Source: Cyclina sinensis | Lineage: Eukaryota > Mollusca > Bivalvia > Venerida > Veneridae | Assembly (NCBI GenBank): GCA_012932295.1 | Contig: JAAONU010000001.1 | Span: 8,269,104 to 8,333,103, forward strand | DNA length: 64,000 nt | Reading direction: 5' to 3' | Shown here: one piece after another, positions 1 through 11,400 of the stretch | How the letters are laid out: the number at the start of each line of letters is the position of its first letter | How positions within the stretch are numbered: the first letter of the stretch is position 1 | The notes under the pieces: model-generated | Databases searched by the model: none | Told to the model about the DNA's origin: nothing | Seen by the model: only the letters and a program-made list of their open reading frames with translations | Program-made: the position numbers and the translations under genes

Positions 1-465
1 AAAACAGACAACGCTATCACACAAAACAGACACCAATGTTACAGAAAACAGACAATTTTATAACACCAAACAGACATCAATGTCATACGTAACAGTCAAC
101 GCTATTACACAAAACAAACATCAATGTTACACATAACAGTCAACGCTATCACACAAAACAGACATCAATGTTACACATAACAGTCAACGCTATAACACAA
201 AACAGACATCAATGTTACACATAACAGTCAACGCTATCACACAAAACAGACATCAATGTTACACAAAACAGACAACTTTATAACATACTAACAGATAACT
301 CTGTCACACAAAACCGACAATTGTTTCATACAAACATACAGATTTGTCACACAAAACAGGCAACGCTATCACACAAAACAGATAGCTCTGTCACACAAAA
401 CAGACAATACTATCAGACAAAACAGACAGCTTTGTCCCCTAAACAGACAACACTTTTACACTAAG
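1..465. repeat. 22-bp minisatellite with 44-bp dimer organisation
   Basis: The stretch is a tandem array of about 22-bp units that all begin with a form of 'aaacagaca'. Two unit types alternate: one continues 'acgctatcacaca', the other 'tcaatgttacaca'. In the best-ordered part the phrase 'aacagtcaacgc' recurs at 135, 179 and 223, exactly 44 bp apart, so the homogenised unit there is a dimer. Order decays after about 280, where units become irregular. The array reaches the window edge and probably continues upstream. There is no coding content. The unit is far too regular and spacer-free to be a CRISPR array. Confidence 0.9.
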
Positions 466-1488
466 CACACATAATTTTTTAATTAAATAAGTTTCGTTTT
501 CTGAAAATGCATCAGAGATAGTGTTCAAGGAGATAACAGATATTAAAAGTTATTGAAACGTTAATTAGCCGTTTTGATAAATAGCGTATTACAATAAATA
601 CGAAAATTTCTAAACATGCTTTTTGGAAGCAATTGTTTGAAAAAAATAATAAAAATAATAATAATAAAAAAAACCTGAATAAAGATAACCAATGACTCAA
701 CTGAACTTACATGAAGGAAGTGGCCTTATTCTGTACTATATGTATGAAGTCGTCATTTATCATAACATTTTTTAGCTGAAACAATGTAATAAATGCGTCT
801 ACTATGTTTTAGTTGATTGAGTCTTTATAAAATTGATAGGGAAAAACACGCATCATGCGCATTCTTTATGTGACATGGACTGAATTATCTTAACAGGTCA
901 CAAGTCAATGTATTAGTGTTTCAAAAGCGACAAAAACACCAGGCAATTTTTTCAAAAAATGTTTTTGTATGCCATTAAAGGATAATGTATATTTCCTAAC
1001 TTAAATGCTAGTTTTATTGCAATTTTCATTTACACAGTCTTAACAAGAGACGTCGAAAATAATGAATAGAAGTAGTTTTTTTTTTAATTAAAAAACAGCA
1101 ATTTTACGCCACTACTAATTGAGTTGAATAAACTTGCCATTTAGAATTTAAATAAATAAGGATCTATAGCGTATAATACTGATCAGTAATTGGTAAAATC
1201 ATGGATAAAGATTATAACACTAAAAGACTTTAACGATGCATAAAGTTTCAGTTAGATCAAAATCGCAGTTGCTTATTGCTGTTGACATTATGAACTAAAC
1301 CCTTACACTAACCTCTCTAATTATTATGTTTTTTTACCGAAGAAAAGACTGATGAACTGTATTTATCTTACAATGTTTTGAAAATAAGTGATACATTGTG
1401 GTTGATAAAATTGTTCTAATGGAATTAATTGTTGCAAAAATTTTGATAGTAGATGAAAATTCAACCAGATTCTTATTTACTTTTCCAA
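466..1488. other. AT-rich stretch without supported gene
   Basis: I see no gene. There is a short (aat)n run at about 645-668 and a poly-T/poly-A run near 1075-1095. The only open frames are short and unlike any protein I know. Confidence 0.5.
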
Positions 1489-2470
1489 ATGCCTAAGAGA
1501 TACAGTAAAAATGGACACCGAAAAAGAAATAAACCGTCTCCAAAAAATAAAGAAAGTGACTCTTCGTCTGAAACATGAATGCTACATCGAGAGTGAAGAA
1601 GGTGAAGAAAGTGATCGTGATAGTAAAATTTCTATTTTGATACTGAACAATTCACAAATCATGGTAAAAATTTTGAATAGTCCAAAAAAAGGCCGAAAAC
1701 ATCCAATATGGCGCCACACATTTAACAAATGACTTAAAAATAGCTTCCATTATAGTTAATCAGATAAATAACAGATAATAGCAGAAATAATCAATGATGT
1801 CCAGTGAATACTTGAGGCAGAGGTTGATCAATTAGCTGACAAGCATGTTGCTGAAAATGTTGTCTTGCAAGCGGAAGTAATCAGCCTACACTGACACAAT
1901 TCATCCATTGAAAAACAACAATGGTACCGGTGACTTTTCTGTGTCGAAAGAAGAAATAGTAAATTTTATAAATAATTATTTTGTCTCAATATAACAGTCG
2001 ACAATTCATCTGCAGAACTTCCTATTTTTATATCTTAAACCAATTCGTCGATAAGTGAAGTTACTATAAGTGAACAAGAAATCTTGATGTTTTAAACAGC
2101 TTAGCTTAAAACAAATAGTGTGGGCCAGACGAAATAGGCAATCGAATGCATAAAGAAACAACAAAGTCAATTAAACTGCCTCTTTGTATTGTATTAATAG
2201 GTCAGTACAAGAAAGTACTTATCGAAACTGTTTAAAGTTAGTTAACATTATATCAGTGTTCAAAGAAGGGGGACAAGAGTATTCCATCCAAGTGCTTACA
2301 TCATTTATTAGTTATCTTGGCTGGTATATGAAACGTAAATTGTAAATATATCTTTACAATTGTCTTCAATCTAACGAACCAATCAGGATTTGTACCAGAA
2401 ACTTCTACTGTTTTCCAAATGATTGACTTATATCATCAAATCTGCAGAGGTTATGATGAGGCTATAGATA
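1489..2470 (+). mobile_element. Decayed jockey/CR1-like LINE, 5' part (ORF1 relic and RT N-terminus)
   Basis: Read across frameshifts, this is the front of a non-LTR retrotransposon. An ATG at 1489 opens a basic, serine-rich start (MPKRYSKNGHRKR..., 29 residues before a stop); the sequence continues in the next frame with an acidic stretch (IESEEGEESDRDSK). At 1775-1895 a coiled-coil-like segment follows (AEVDQLADKHVAENVVLQ), as in LINE ORF1 proteins. From 1920 the frames give 'SKEEIVNFINNYFVSI', then 'ISEQEILDVL' and 'GPDEIGNRM', the linker before reverse transcriptase, then 'FKKGDKSIPSKCL' and 'NQSGFVPETSTVFQMIDLYH' near 2245-2440. The endonuclease domain expected between ORF1 and RT is absent, so about 0.7 kb appears deleted near 1900. 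Several stops and frameshifts make it a dead copy. The LINE assignment is firm; the clade is from recall of related sequences and is uncertain. Confidence 0.75.
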
Positions 2471-3070
2471 TTTTTATGCCTCCCATTAAAGATGAGGGGG
2501 CATATAGATTTGCAAATGTCGGTCGGTCGGTTTGTCCGTCGGAAGACACTTCGTTTCTGATCAATAACTAGAGAACGCTTTGACCTAGGTTCACCAAACT
2601 TGGTATGCTGGTTGGTCATCACCAGAAGATGACTTTGAGGTCATTAGGTCAAAGGTCAAGATCACAGAGACTTTCATACTCAAAACGGTTTCCGATCAAT
2701 AACTAGAGAACGCTTTGACGTAGGTTCACCAAACTTGGTATGCTGGTTGGTCATTACTAGTAGATGACCCCTATTGACTTTGAGGTCATTTGGTCAAAGG
2801 TCAAGCTCACAGAGACTTTCATTCTAAAAACGGTTTCCGATCAATAACTATAGAATGCTTTGACCTAGGTTCGCCAATCTTGGTATGCTGGTTGGTCATC
2901 ACCAGTAGATGACCCCTATTTATTTTGAGTTCATTAGGTCAAAGGTCAAGGTCACAGGGACCTTGATCCTAAAAACGGTTTCTGATCAATAACAAAAGAA
3001 CGCTTTGGCCCAACCACAAGCAATTAGGTGCTGCTGGGGGGCATGTATGTTTTACAAACATTTCTTGTTA
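2471..3070 (+). repeat. Hairpin-headed tandem repeat element inserted in the LINE
   Basis: The element opens with a hairpin (2475-2504: 'tatgcctccc' pairs with 'gggggcata'), followed by a 'gtcggtcggtcggtttgtcc' block. Four tandem units of about 142-144 bp start near 2551, 2690, 2834 and 2978, each beginning 'tctgatcaataac' or 'tccgatcaataac'; the first unit lacks a few bases and the last is partial. Each unit carries AGGTCA half-sites. The 3' end reads 'ggggggcatgtatg...acatttcttgtta'. It splits the LINE reading frame between 'ICRGYDEAID' and 'YCIAFCDISKA', so it arrived after the LINE. No coding capacity is seen. I recognise it as a bivalve-type dispersed repeat; its transposition class is unknown to me. 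Confidence 0.8.
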
Positions 3071-3930
3071 TTGTATTGCTTTTTGTGATATTTCGAAAGC
3101 TTCGATAGAGTTTGGCACTCAGAGTTATTATTCAAACTTAAACCATACGGATTTTTTTGGTAAGCTGAACGAGTGGGTTAAAAACTTATTTAAGTAACAG
3201 ACATAGCGTGTTTCCGTTGGATCAAGCTAGCGTGCACCAGGGCTCAGTCTTTTTATTTCTCATCTCTTAGACCTAATCTCAAGTATGGATTGATCGTCTT
3301 GGACAACTGTAGTGCAAATGACAAGGAATCTATAGAAACAAAGTAATACGAGGTTGCCAGAATTGTAACGGATCTCACGCGTTTTGTTTCTTTTGAAAGA
3401 CTTTTTAACGAAATAGGTTTGGTGTCACTATCTGGTCGTGGAGCACTGCAGAAGAAGAAGATTTGATCTTACCAACATATCTTTTTGATTTTTTTTCCGC
3501 CAACTAAACGGGAAACTCTTAAATAAGAGATTCGAACCAGCAAAAACTATAAACTTGTTAGAAGAAGTTTAGAAATTTACTCAGAATCTGTTATTCCGTC
3601 TGCAGTCAAGCTGTGGGAAGATAGCGATCTCGATATTCAAACTTCCCCCATTCTACCCAGTTTAAACTAAGTCTTAAGTGGTTTTAAACCACTTTTTTTC
3701 TTAAATACTTTCTTAGTGGATATAGGGCTTTTTCAGTTTTTCATACTAGAATTAGGAATCATTGCATTAATCTGAACTCTTACCTTTTTTTCAAAATTCC
3801 TTGCGACCAAACTTGTTTGTGATTGAAGATGTTGAACATTTTCATCTTTGAATGCAACAAATACGCAGTTACATCAAACAACGCGTATATTTCACCTGTT
3901 GGACACAAATACACTCTGATCTGGTATTGA
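3071..3930 (+). mobile_element. Decayed jockey/CR1-like LINE, 3' part (RT motif A and C-terminal region)
   Basis: This continues the LINE interrupted at 2470. 'YCIAFCDISKA' at about 3072-3101 is reverse transcriptase motif A (family form FCDISKAFD; here the F after A is lost), then 'FFGKLNEWVKN'. At about 3230 'ASVHQGSV' matches motif B, but the sequence then jumps straight to 'LRPNLKYGLIVLDNCSA', a region that normally lies after the catalytic YADD/FADD motif. The catalytic core is therefore deleted. Downstream come 'TDLTRFVSFERLFNEIG', 'YSESVIPSAVKLWED' and 'TRIRNHCINLNSYLF', the usual C-terminal tail of such elements. Stops interrupt all parts. The 3' end is placed at about 3930 by loss of similarity and is approximate. 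Confidence 0.75.
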
Positions 3931-6900
3931 GCTACCGATGACTAAAATTTCAACGATAGTGATTTTAATTTAATTGTTAAGATTTTTAATAACTAGTGTT
4001 TACCGAAACTAAGAACACATAAAATTATAAGGAATTTATGGAATCGGCTGATTTTTTAAGTTATGAAAAATTATTATTCCTTTTAGTATTGCATGTACCT
4101 TTTTGTTTTATCATTACATTGTATGGAGCACTTGTAAGATATATTGAACGAAAATTAAATTCATCATTTTGATTTTTCAGAAAGAGCGGTCTCTTATGTT
4201 AATGTAGTTTGTAGCCCGATTTAATTGCACCTTTATTTGATTGGATTCGTACGTTAAAACTTTCAGTAAGAAATAATTTAACTAAACGGTATGCCGATTA
4301 CATACTTCGTATTTTGTATTTAATTTTTTTTTTTTTCATTTTTTTTTTGCTTTTTCAGTCCGCTGTTCTATTACATAGACTCATTTGTCTGTTTTATTCT
4401 TCTCGTAAATCATAAAAATCGTGTTGCCTCAAGATTTATAGAACAAAAATGCCATCAGTTAAGATATTTTGGTACATTAACTTTGATAATTAGTATGCAG
4501 TTTTGTCTGTATAAGGTCACGCCGGAAGGCGTAGGAGACTGATAACATTTAGACGTGTCTGTGCGAATATATACTTCCAATGCAGAGGTTGCATGTCAAG
4601 ACGTCCAGGAAGATATACTGCCGGCCAATGAAAGGAGTTGTCTATTTCAAATCTTTCCGTTATTGTTTCCACTGAATAATTCTATTGAAGGCACTTCAAA
4701 GCATTTTTACGTTATGTATTTGTTCAGCTGAACAGTGTTTAGAAACTACTGCTCTTAAACGAAAATTATTTTAATCAAACAATCCATATTTTGATTAATA
4801 ATTCAAATGAAGGGGTTTCCTGAAATTTTAATGTTGCTTGTTGTCAGCCAAGTTTTGGGCCAAACTTTCACAAATTTTACACCAAATACAATTTAATTTT
4901 AGTCGCATGCACGCTTTAGGAGCATGCCTTTTCTTTTTGTTGCATCCTCAATCCATTAGTTTTCTGATTACGTTTTTTGAAAAAAAGACACGTCACGTGT
5001 ACTTGTAACTTGAGTTTGTTCTTTTTCCTCTTATGACACCGCTTTTCTCTAAAACCTGTCAAAATATTTTAGAATATTTTCAATTTCACGAACCGTCTTG
5101 GTAAAAAAGACAAAAATAATATCCATGATCCAAATGCTTGTTAGTACAATAACACTGTTCAAATTTTCTGGGTATTCTGTTTTTGAAAATATTGTAGTAT
5201 TTCTTTCTGGATTATTATCTTCAGTTCTCCTTTTGGATAGCAAGAGCCAAAAACTAAGGGGATACCAACGCATGTTTACATTTCGACAGATCACAAGATG
5301 CTGTTCAGGTTGTTGCAATGTCGAAATTTCATTGAATAAATAACAAGCAAAAATATTTTCCTGAGCTAAAAAATTCTTCAGATTACCTTCAAAACAATTA
5401 GACAATCAATTAACATCTTTACCATGCAAGTATATTAAATAGATTTAGTCTCAAGTGTTCTGTTCAAAAACATGACAAAAGTATAAAATTATATACTTTT
5501 TCATATCAGATAAAAAAAATTATTCACAAAATAGTCTTTATTATTCAGTTTTGATTAAGTTTATGTATTAATCAGTATATCTTAACTCAAATCATATAAA
5601 ATGATTAAATACAAGTGTTTAACTAGTGACTTATTTTTCAATTCATATATGATGTGTATTATTATTTGTATATTTTGATTGTAATTGATTTTGTGTGGAA
5701 ACAGCTTATGTTTAACACAACAATCTAGAATAAGCATCTTCTTTAAGAAAAAGGGTAAATCCATGGTATCTTAGATATCTGTATCGGGTTGGCAGATATT
5801 TTACAAAGGAAGCTCAACAGAATGCTTCATTGTCTCATTCAGGGCTACACTAATGGAGAAAACTTTTCAAGAAATTGAAATCATGGATAAAACAGGGTCT
5901 CACTTATATATTATGCAATCTTAAAGTCTCAATTTGTCTCGCGTCTGTGAAGTGAAACTGTCTGTATCAAGGCCATGCGTGGGGAAGGTTTTCACGTCTT
6001 TAAATGTTCTTACTGGCCCAAAATACTTTGTGCAAACCCATCAAGGATATTGCAATGATTTGATTTTAGCTAAGTACGATTGAATGAAAAGTATTGAGTG
6101 TTTTCTCTCAAGGTAAAATTTTTTCTAAAGCTGTCTATTCTTCAGCATTCACAATAAGTATATATTATTCTGGTTCTTCTGTGTCTTTACTCCGGGGCAT
6201 ATCATTTTTTTACAAAAGCACATAATTTCTTCTCAAGGTGAATAAATAAACTTACTGTCATATTTTAAAAGACATTGTATTTGTATGACACGAAAAAAAA
6301 ATGTGTTAATGCAATAGAAAAATGCTGTTATTTACTTTACCAATAAAATTCAGACTCCTCTAAACGATATGAACACCTCTGAATTAAAAAGCTTCATCAT
6401 GTTATGTCTTTCTAGTTGTCTATACAGAGTAGTACAATAATATTTTCCCAGAACAAAAGAACACAAACATTGAGAAAATGGAAAGAAATAGAAATAATAT
6501 CAGTCCCAGGAGTGAGGACATCATAAGTATAGAGGGCCCAACTCCGTGTAACATGGCGTCTTAGATTCTCGTACCAGGTCAGACACACAACACTAAATTA
6601 TATTTGCAGCAAGCTGAAACAACTAGCTTATTCCTGTTGCGTGTGTAAGATAAATGGTTGTTTCGCGTTATGCATTGTAATTATTCTGTGTAGAAGCTCA
6701 AAGATAAATACAAGATTGCGGGAATTATAATCGCATGTCAGTTGTAAAAAATGCAAATGCCTTTGAATTCCGTAACTTGTAGTAATCGTTGTATTGTATT
6801 ATTATTGACTGAAGAATATTCATCGAGACAAAGATTTATTTTAGAAGGAAAAAAAACACAAAAAAGACAAATGCTTGAAGAATTAAGAAATAGTTTTAAT

Positions 6901-8350
6901 TTTCGAAAATATACCTACAACAAACAAGGCATAAGCTTTAATATTGTTTTTGATATTAATAGCTTGACTACATAAAACTTTGATACATTGAAATGCTTGT
7001 TTAAAAACAAAAAAAAAATGTTACATTCTTTTATGCTGGTTAATGGAAATAAGAATAGACAACTTTATAGCTTTCTGTACCGAAATATAAGATAGTTTAA
7101 TTTGTACTTTTCACCTAAAACATCAAGGGTATTAAGTATTATGATCAATCTCTAATTAATTGGCAGACATAAAAATTAATCTTAATTATGTAGTATATTC
7201 TCATGTCTGATGAGTATAAAAACTTTTATTCACCACACAGCGGTATATCCTTAGCCCCAGTGTCACATTGATTTTACTGATAAAAAAATATTTGTACTGA
7301 TAAGATAATAATCGAACTATGTGAAAAAGTCTGTTTTTTTTTTTCCTTTTTTTACGTAGTCAATTACTTTTGGTTTGAATTTTCGTTGAAATGTTCGCGT
7401 TGCTAACAAACATCTTTAAAATCTAAGCAATCAGGATTCGAGAATAGGAGACTTTTGAGCCGGTGTAACCTGACCGTCTTAGACGGCTTACCGGCTGACG
7501 GTTTACGAAAATGAGGGAATTGTAAGTCTTCGGATTATCGGCGGTTTGTTACGAATAACCTCCTGTGTCTTACGGATGTAGCTGGAGACAGGCAATGTAA
7601 CATACAAAATGAGTTTGTTCAACCAGATAAGATTCTGACTTTGTGTATTCACTGGAGGAAATTCGGTCAGAGAAACGAGTACACCCTAAGTGCAATCAAT
7701 TTGCCTTTACCGAGAATGGAATGCAATCTAATTGAAACCGACAGATAACGGTTTATCATTTTTGTGTGTTTAAGTAATTGGAGACCTTTCTAAATTTAAT
7801 TGCCTAGTCAGTACAAACCGATGCAATTTAGTCACGGCACGCCATTGATTAAGTAGGGTTACATTTATGCGCACTTGTGACCACTCTTCGAAGTAGAGCG
7901 TTGTCGATTACACCTTTTCAATAAAATACTTTTTTCATTGATAAATGTATATCTTTACAATGTAACCTTAGTCGATCAGCTTTTAAAAAATATACTTCTT
8001 GTTTTGTAGTATGATTGATAAAATGACTGCAGTAGTCAGGAATGATTTTGACACAAATAAAGGTCATTTCCGCCTATAAGATATCTAAAATAAATAAAAA
8101 TGCATTCGGACAACATTCTGTAAATTGATGAATTCAGTTTATCTGTGAAACTTAGATTCTTTGACTGCCACCTTGACATTGCGTAATATTTTTTTCATTA
8201 GCATTTACATTTATTTATTTTATATCAAATCGGTTATGTTGCTGAGGAGTAGTCTCAATATTGCAACTTCCGGCAGGATGCTGCCTTTACGCGGATATCG
8301 ACCATTCAAATATATAGCACGGTATTCAACATTTTGAGTACAATTATTTG
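3931..8350. other. AT-rich stretch, no supported gene
   Basis: About 4.4 kb with no recognisable protein, RNA gene or clear transposon end. Open frames around 5050-5405 (118 codons on the minus strand and an overlapping 81 codons on the plus strand) look like chance frames. A locally GC-richer patch at about 7440-7900 contains nested inverted repeats (AGCCGGT at 7459 pairing with ACCGGCT about 30 bp on, with a 'ccgtcttagacgg' hairpin inside) but no frame. Confidence 0.5.
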
Positions 8351-8430
8351 GACTAGTTGAGCAGTTGCTTAGAGGTTAGAATTTCGGACTCCCTTTCTCG
8401 AGATCGCTCGTTCGAATCCCATCATAGGTA
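8351..8430 (+). repeat. tRNA-derived SINE head (pol III promoter relic)
   Basis: The stretch resembles the 5' end of a tRNA-derived SINE. A box B match 'cgttcgaatcc' lies at 8409-8419 and a box A-like 'tgagcagttgcttag' about 45 bp upstream. Between them 'ttcggactccctttctcgag' resembles an anticodon-arm region. The acceptor ends do not pair and box A is poor, so this is not a functional tRNA gene. The SINE body, if any, would extend to the right but I cannot define its end. Confidence 0.5.
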
Positions 8431-11400
8431 AAATTCTCAGGATTTTCAGATTAGCACTTTCTTATTTTTGTATACATAAAACTATTCTTATATGAGTGAA
8501 CAAACATAAGACGTTTTCTTGCGGTCTTACGTAAATGTATAAATGTTATTCCGTAAGAGTATAAACTTATGCTTCTCCCATAAGGACGGGGTAAAACATT
8601 CATTCCTGTCAAATATTCCTGATCATCTTGCACTTTGTATCTAGCACAAGGCCATTTTGCAATTATGATCAATAATATAAACATAATTATCATTAATAAT
8701 CGACTGTCTGCTAACATGTCAAATAAGCATACAGTTCATTTATCTTGCGTCGTGATACATTTAAACCTCTAACCAACCCTATATTTCTCTCAGGCAAAGA
8801 TACGCAAATGATCTTCCTCTGTTTTGATACATTATAGCTTTTGTAGAAGAATGAAGTGTGAATTTTTAATGTTTTTTGTGAAGCTCGGGTGAAAGATGAA
8901 GATATATTAAGAAGTTCGTCATGAAAGAAAGAATAAATAGGAATGTGTATGTGTGTGTGTGCGTGCGCGCGCGTGTGTGTACATGTGTGTTTTTGTTTTT
9001 TACCTTGTGGTATTCAGATCAAATGATAGAAAGAACAAAGATAATAAACCTACAAACCCTTTGATCAATGAAACAAATTGATAACTTATCAATTTCGTTT
9101 TATGACAATGCAGTCATTACTCTTTTACAATTTCTTTTTTGATAAACAATTCTACAAGACACTCATAGTAAATGGCTTTGTAACTCAGTTTTGTAACATT
9201 TTAGTTTAAGCAAATTGTATGTAACTCTAAAAAAAACTTTAAACAAAACATAGCAATATAGTTTACGACTGACACATCATAAATAGGCTGTCAGCTCTCT
9301 GTTTAAGTCAAGTGTATGATACCTAAAAAAGTGTCTGTCTTACAGTGTTCCTTGCTGGTTTGTGTCGGGTCACGTAGTCGTGATAGATGGTTTTTAAGAC
9401 TGTCGCAGTACACGTAAATATTGCTGCAATATTCCAATGGTGTTACTCCTGATAACTGAAGAGTGAATTTAGAAATGAACTTCTGAAATTTCTCATTTGA
9501 TCAAGAATACGAAATATATTTTTGTGTGTGTAATAATTAATGACCTCTTTATTTAAAAGACGTCTTCAAAGATAAAGCGTCGAAAAATTTTGAACAAAAC
9601 ATTCACCGACAATCAAACAACCATTTAACATATACATTTTAACGTCGAATTGAACAGAAATACTTCATAAACCCATTTTAATATAGAAACGTATTAAATA
9701 ATCGAGAAAATATTGTCATTTATAAAACAAGAGACGTTGAACTATGTTTCCGGAATCGTGTAAGGCTTCGAAGCAAATGATTAACCAAAACCAGACATTT
9801 AAGGCTTCATAATTAATTTCTTGAAAAACAACTGAAGATTCAGAGTTTGGAAACCCACTTTTCTCATATGAAACAGAATGACCTGCTTATTTCTTTTAGA
9901 ATGAAAATTCTATATAAAAAGCTTATGAGTTTTATGTAAATGTTGGAATGTTAAGATCCAAGCAATTGGCTATGTTTGGGCATAGCAAATAATTGTAGCA
10001 ATAGGCAAAGTGTTGATGTTTGCAAAATCATAAGATGTGTCTGGTCAAAGTTATGATTGGCTGATATTTTAACCTTTTAATCAAGCAAGCTGAGTATCTG
10101 TACTTACACATATGCACGTTTCTGTAGCATTAATTTACAGTATTTATCAATGAAAATTGATCCAGATGTGACCATGTTATTGTTTGAGGATGTGACGAGC
10201 ATACTTCATGAACATTAACAGGTAAAAAGCAGAGGAGAGGAATATATTTGAAACAAAATGACAAATAAAACTTTCAAGCTTTTTTTTCTATGTAACGTTT
10301 TAAAAGTGTAGCACGAATTTACACAAGAATGAAAATGAAAGTTGTTGAAAGAACGCATGCTTTGGAACTAGATGAACTGTACAATACACGTTTTCTTTAA
10401 ATCGTAGTCTATATTAATCATCATCCTGACTACCTTTGCTTTTAAATAATGCTTCATACAGCTGTGTGTTAGCAGTGTGACAGAAATATGTTAAAATCAG
10501 TCACACAATAATTATTACCCAGGAAGAAATTATTCAGATCTGATTCAATACAATCTTAAATAGCTGCTTGTTATAAGTTAGTAAGAACTTTGTCGGCGTA
10601 CATGTGTTGCAGATATGCTACTGAGAAAACCACAGTTCAAAGGTAATGTTTTTCTGACTTCTACCTTATTTAAAATACGAGTAGTTATAACCATACGTCT
10701 GTCTTTACTAACTTTAATAAAAGAGCCTTCACAAATGCCATGTTTTATGATGCAGTATAGATGTTTTCCGGGAAACCTGTCAGGACATTGTCTAGTTCAG
10801 GAATACTAGATTCCACTTTTTTCTGATTCTTTAGCTCACTGGACAGAAGAGTTGTAATTGCGTTGTTCTTGTAGATTTTTTTTAACACTTGTACCACATC
10901 GTTCTACGAACGGCCGTTACTTTAAGTATTTCAGTTTTGCAAATAAGAAAGAATATTTTCGGCCGATTCAACAAATTACTCTTTCAGTCGAAAATTTGCA
11001 CATTTTTGAGCGATTTCACGCTGTTTAAATCATGACTTCGGTGGAAAGGTCCAATTGAAAAAGGGAATAACCTAAAACAGTTGTTCATGCCAAGATCTTA
11101 CGAGAACATAAAAAGATCAGGCACATACTCATCTGCAACTATCGACAAATAGTCCAGTCGTTCGCTGATCAACGACGTTCGCAAAGCTGGTTGAACAGTG
11201 TGAGTACCCGAACTAAAAAGTCTTGGTTTTTAGGCATGTTTCAGGTAATCCAAAAGGCTTGGATGCGACTTGCGTCTTTCTCTTAGGAACATTTGATTTA
11301 GAATGTTTATTCATGTCCATTTAGGAATCAAATATACTTGTACTAATGTAAACAAATAACCTTAGCAAAACGAATATTTTTGACTTAATAGGATTTATCT

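Noticed and set aside
1..465. CRISPR-like repeat array
   Set aside because: Units follow one another without unique spacers, vary gradually, and the surrounding DNA is animal-like.
5049..5405. Overlapping 118-codon (minus) and 81-codon (plus) frames
   Set aside because: Neither shows recognisable domains or supporting splice or promoter context; likely chance.
8351..8430. Functional tRNA gene
   Set aside because: Box B is good, but box A is weak and the acceptor ends do not pair, which fits a SINE head instead.
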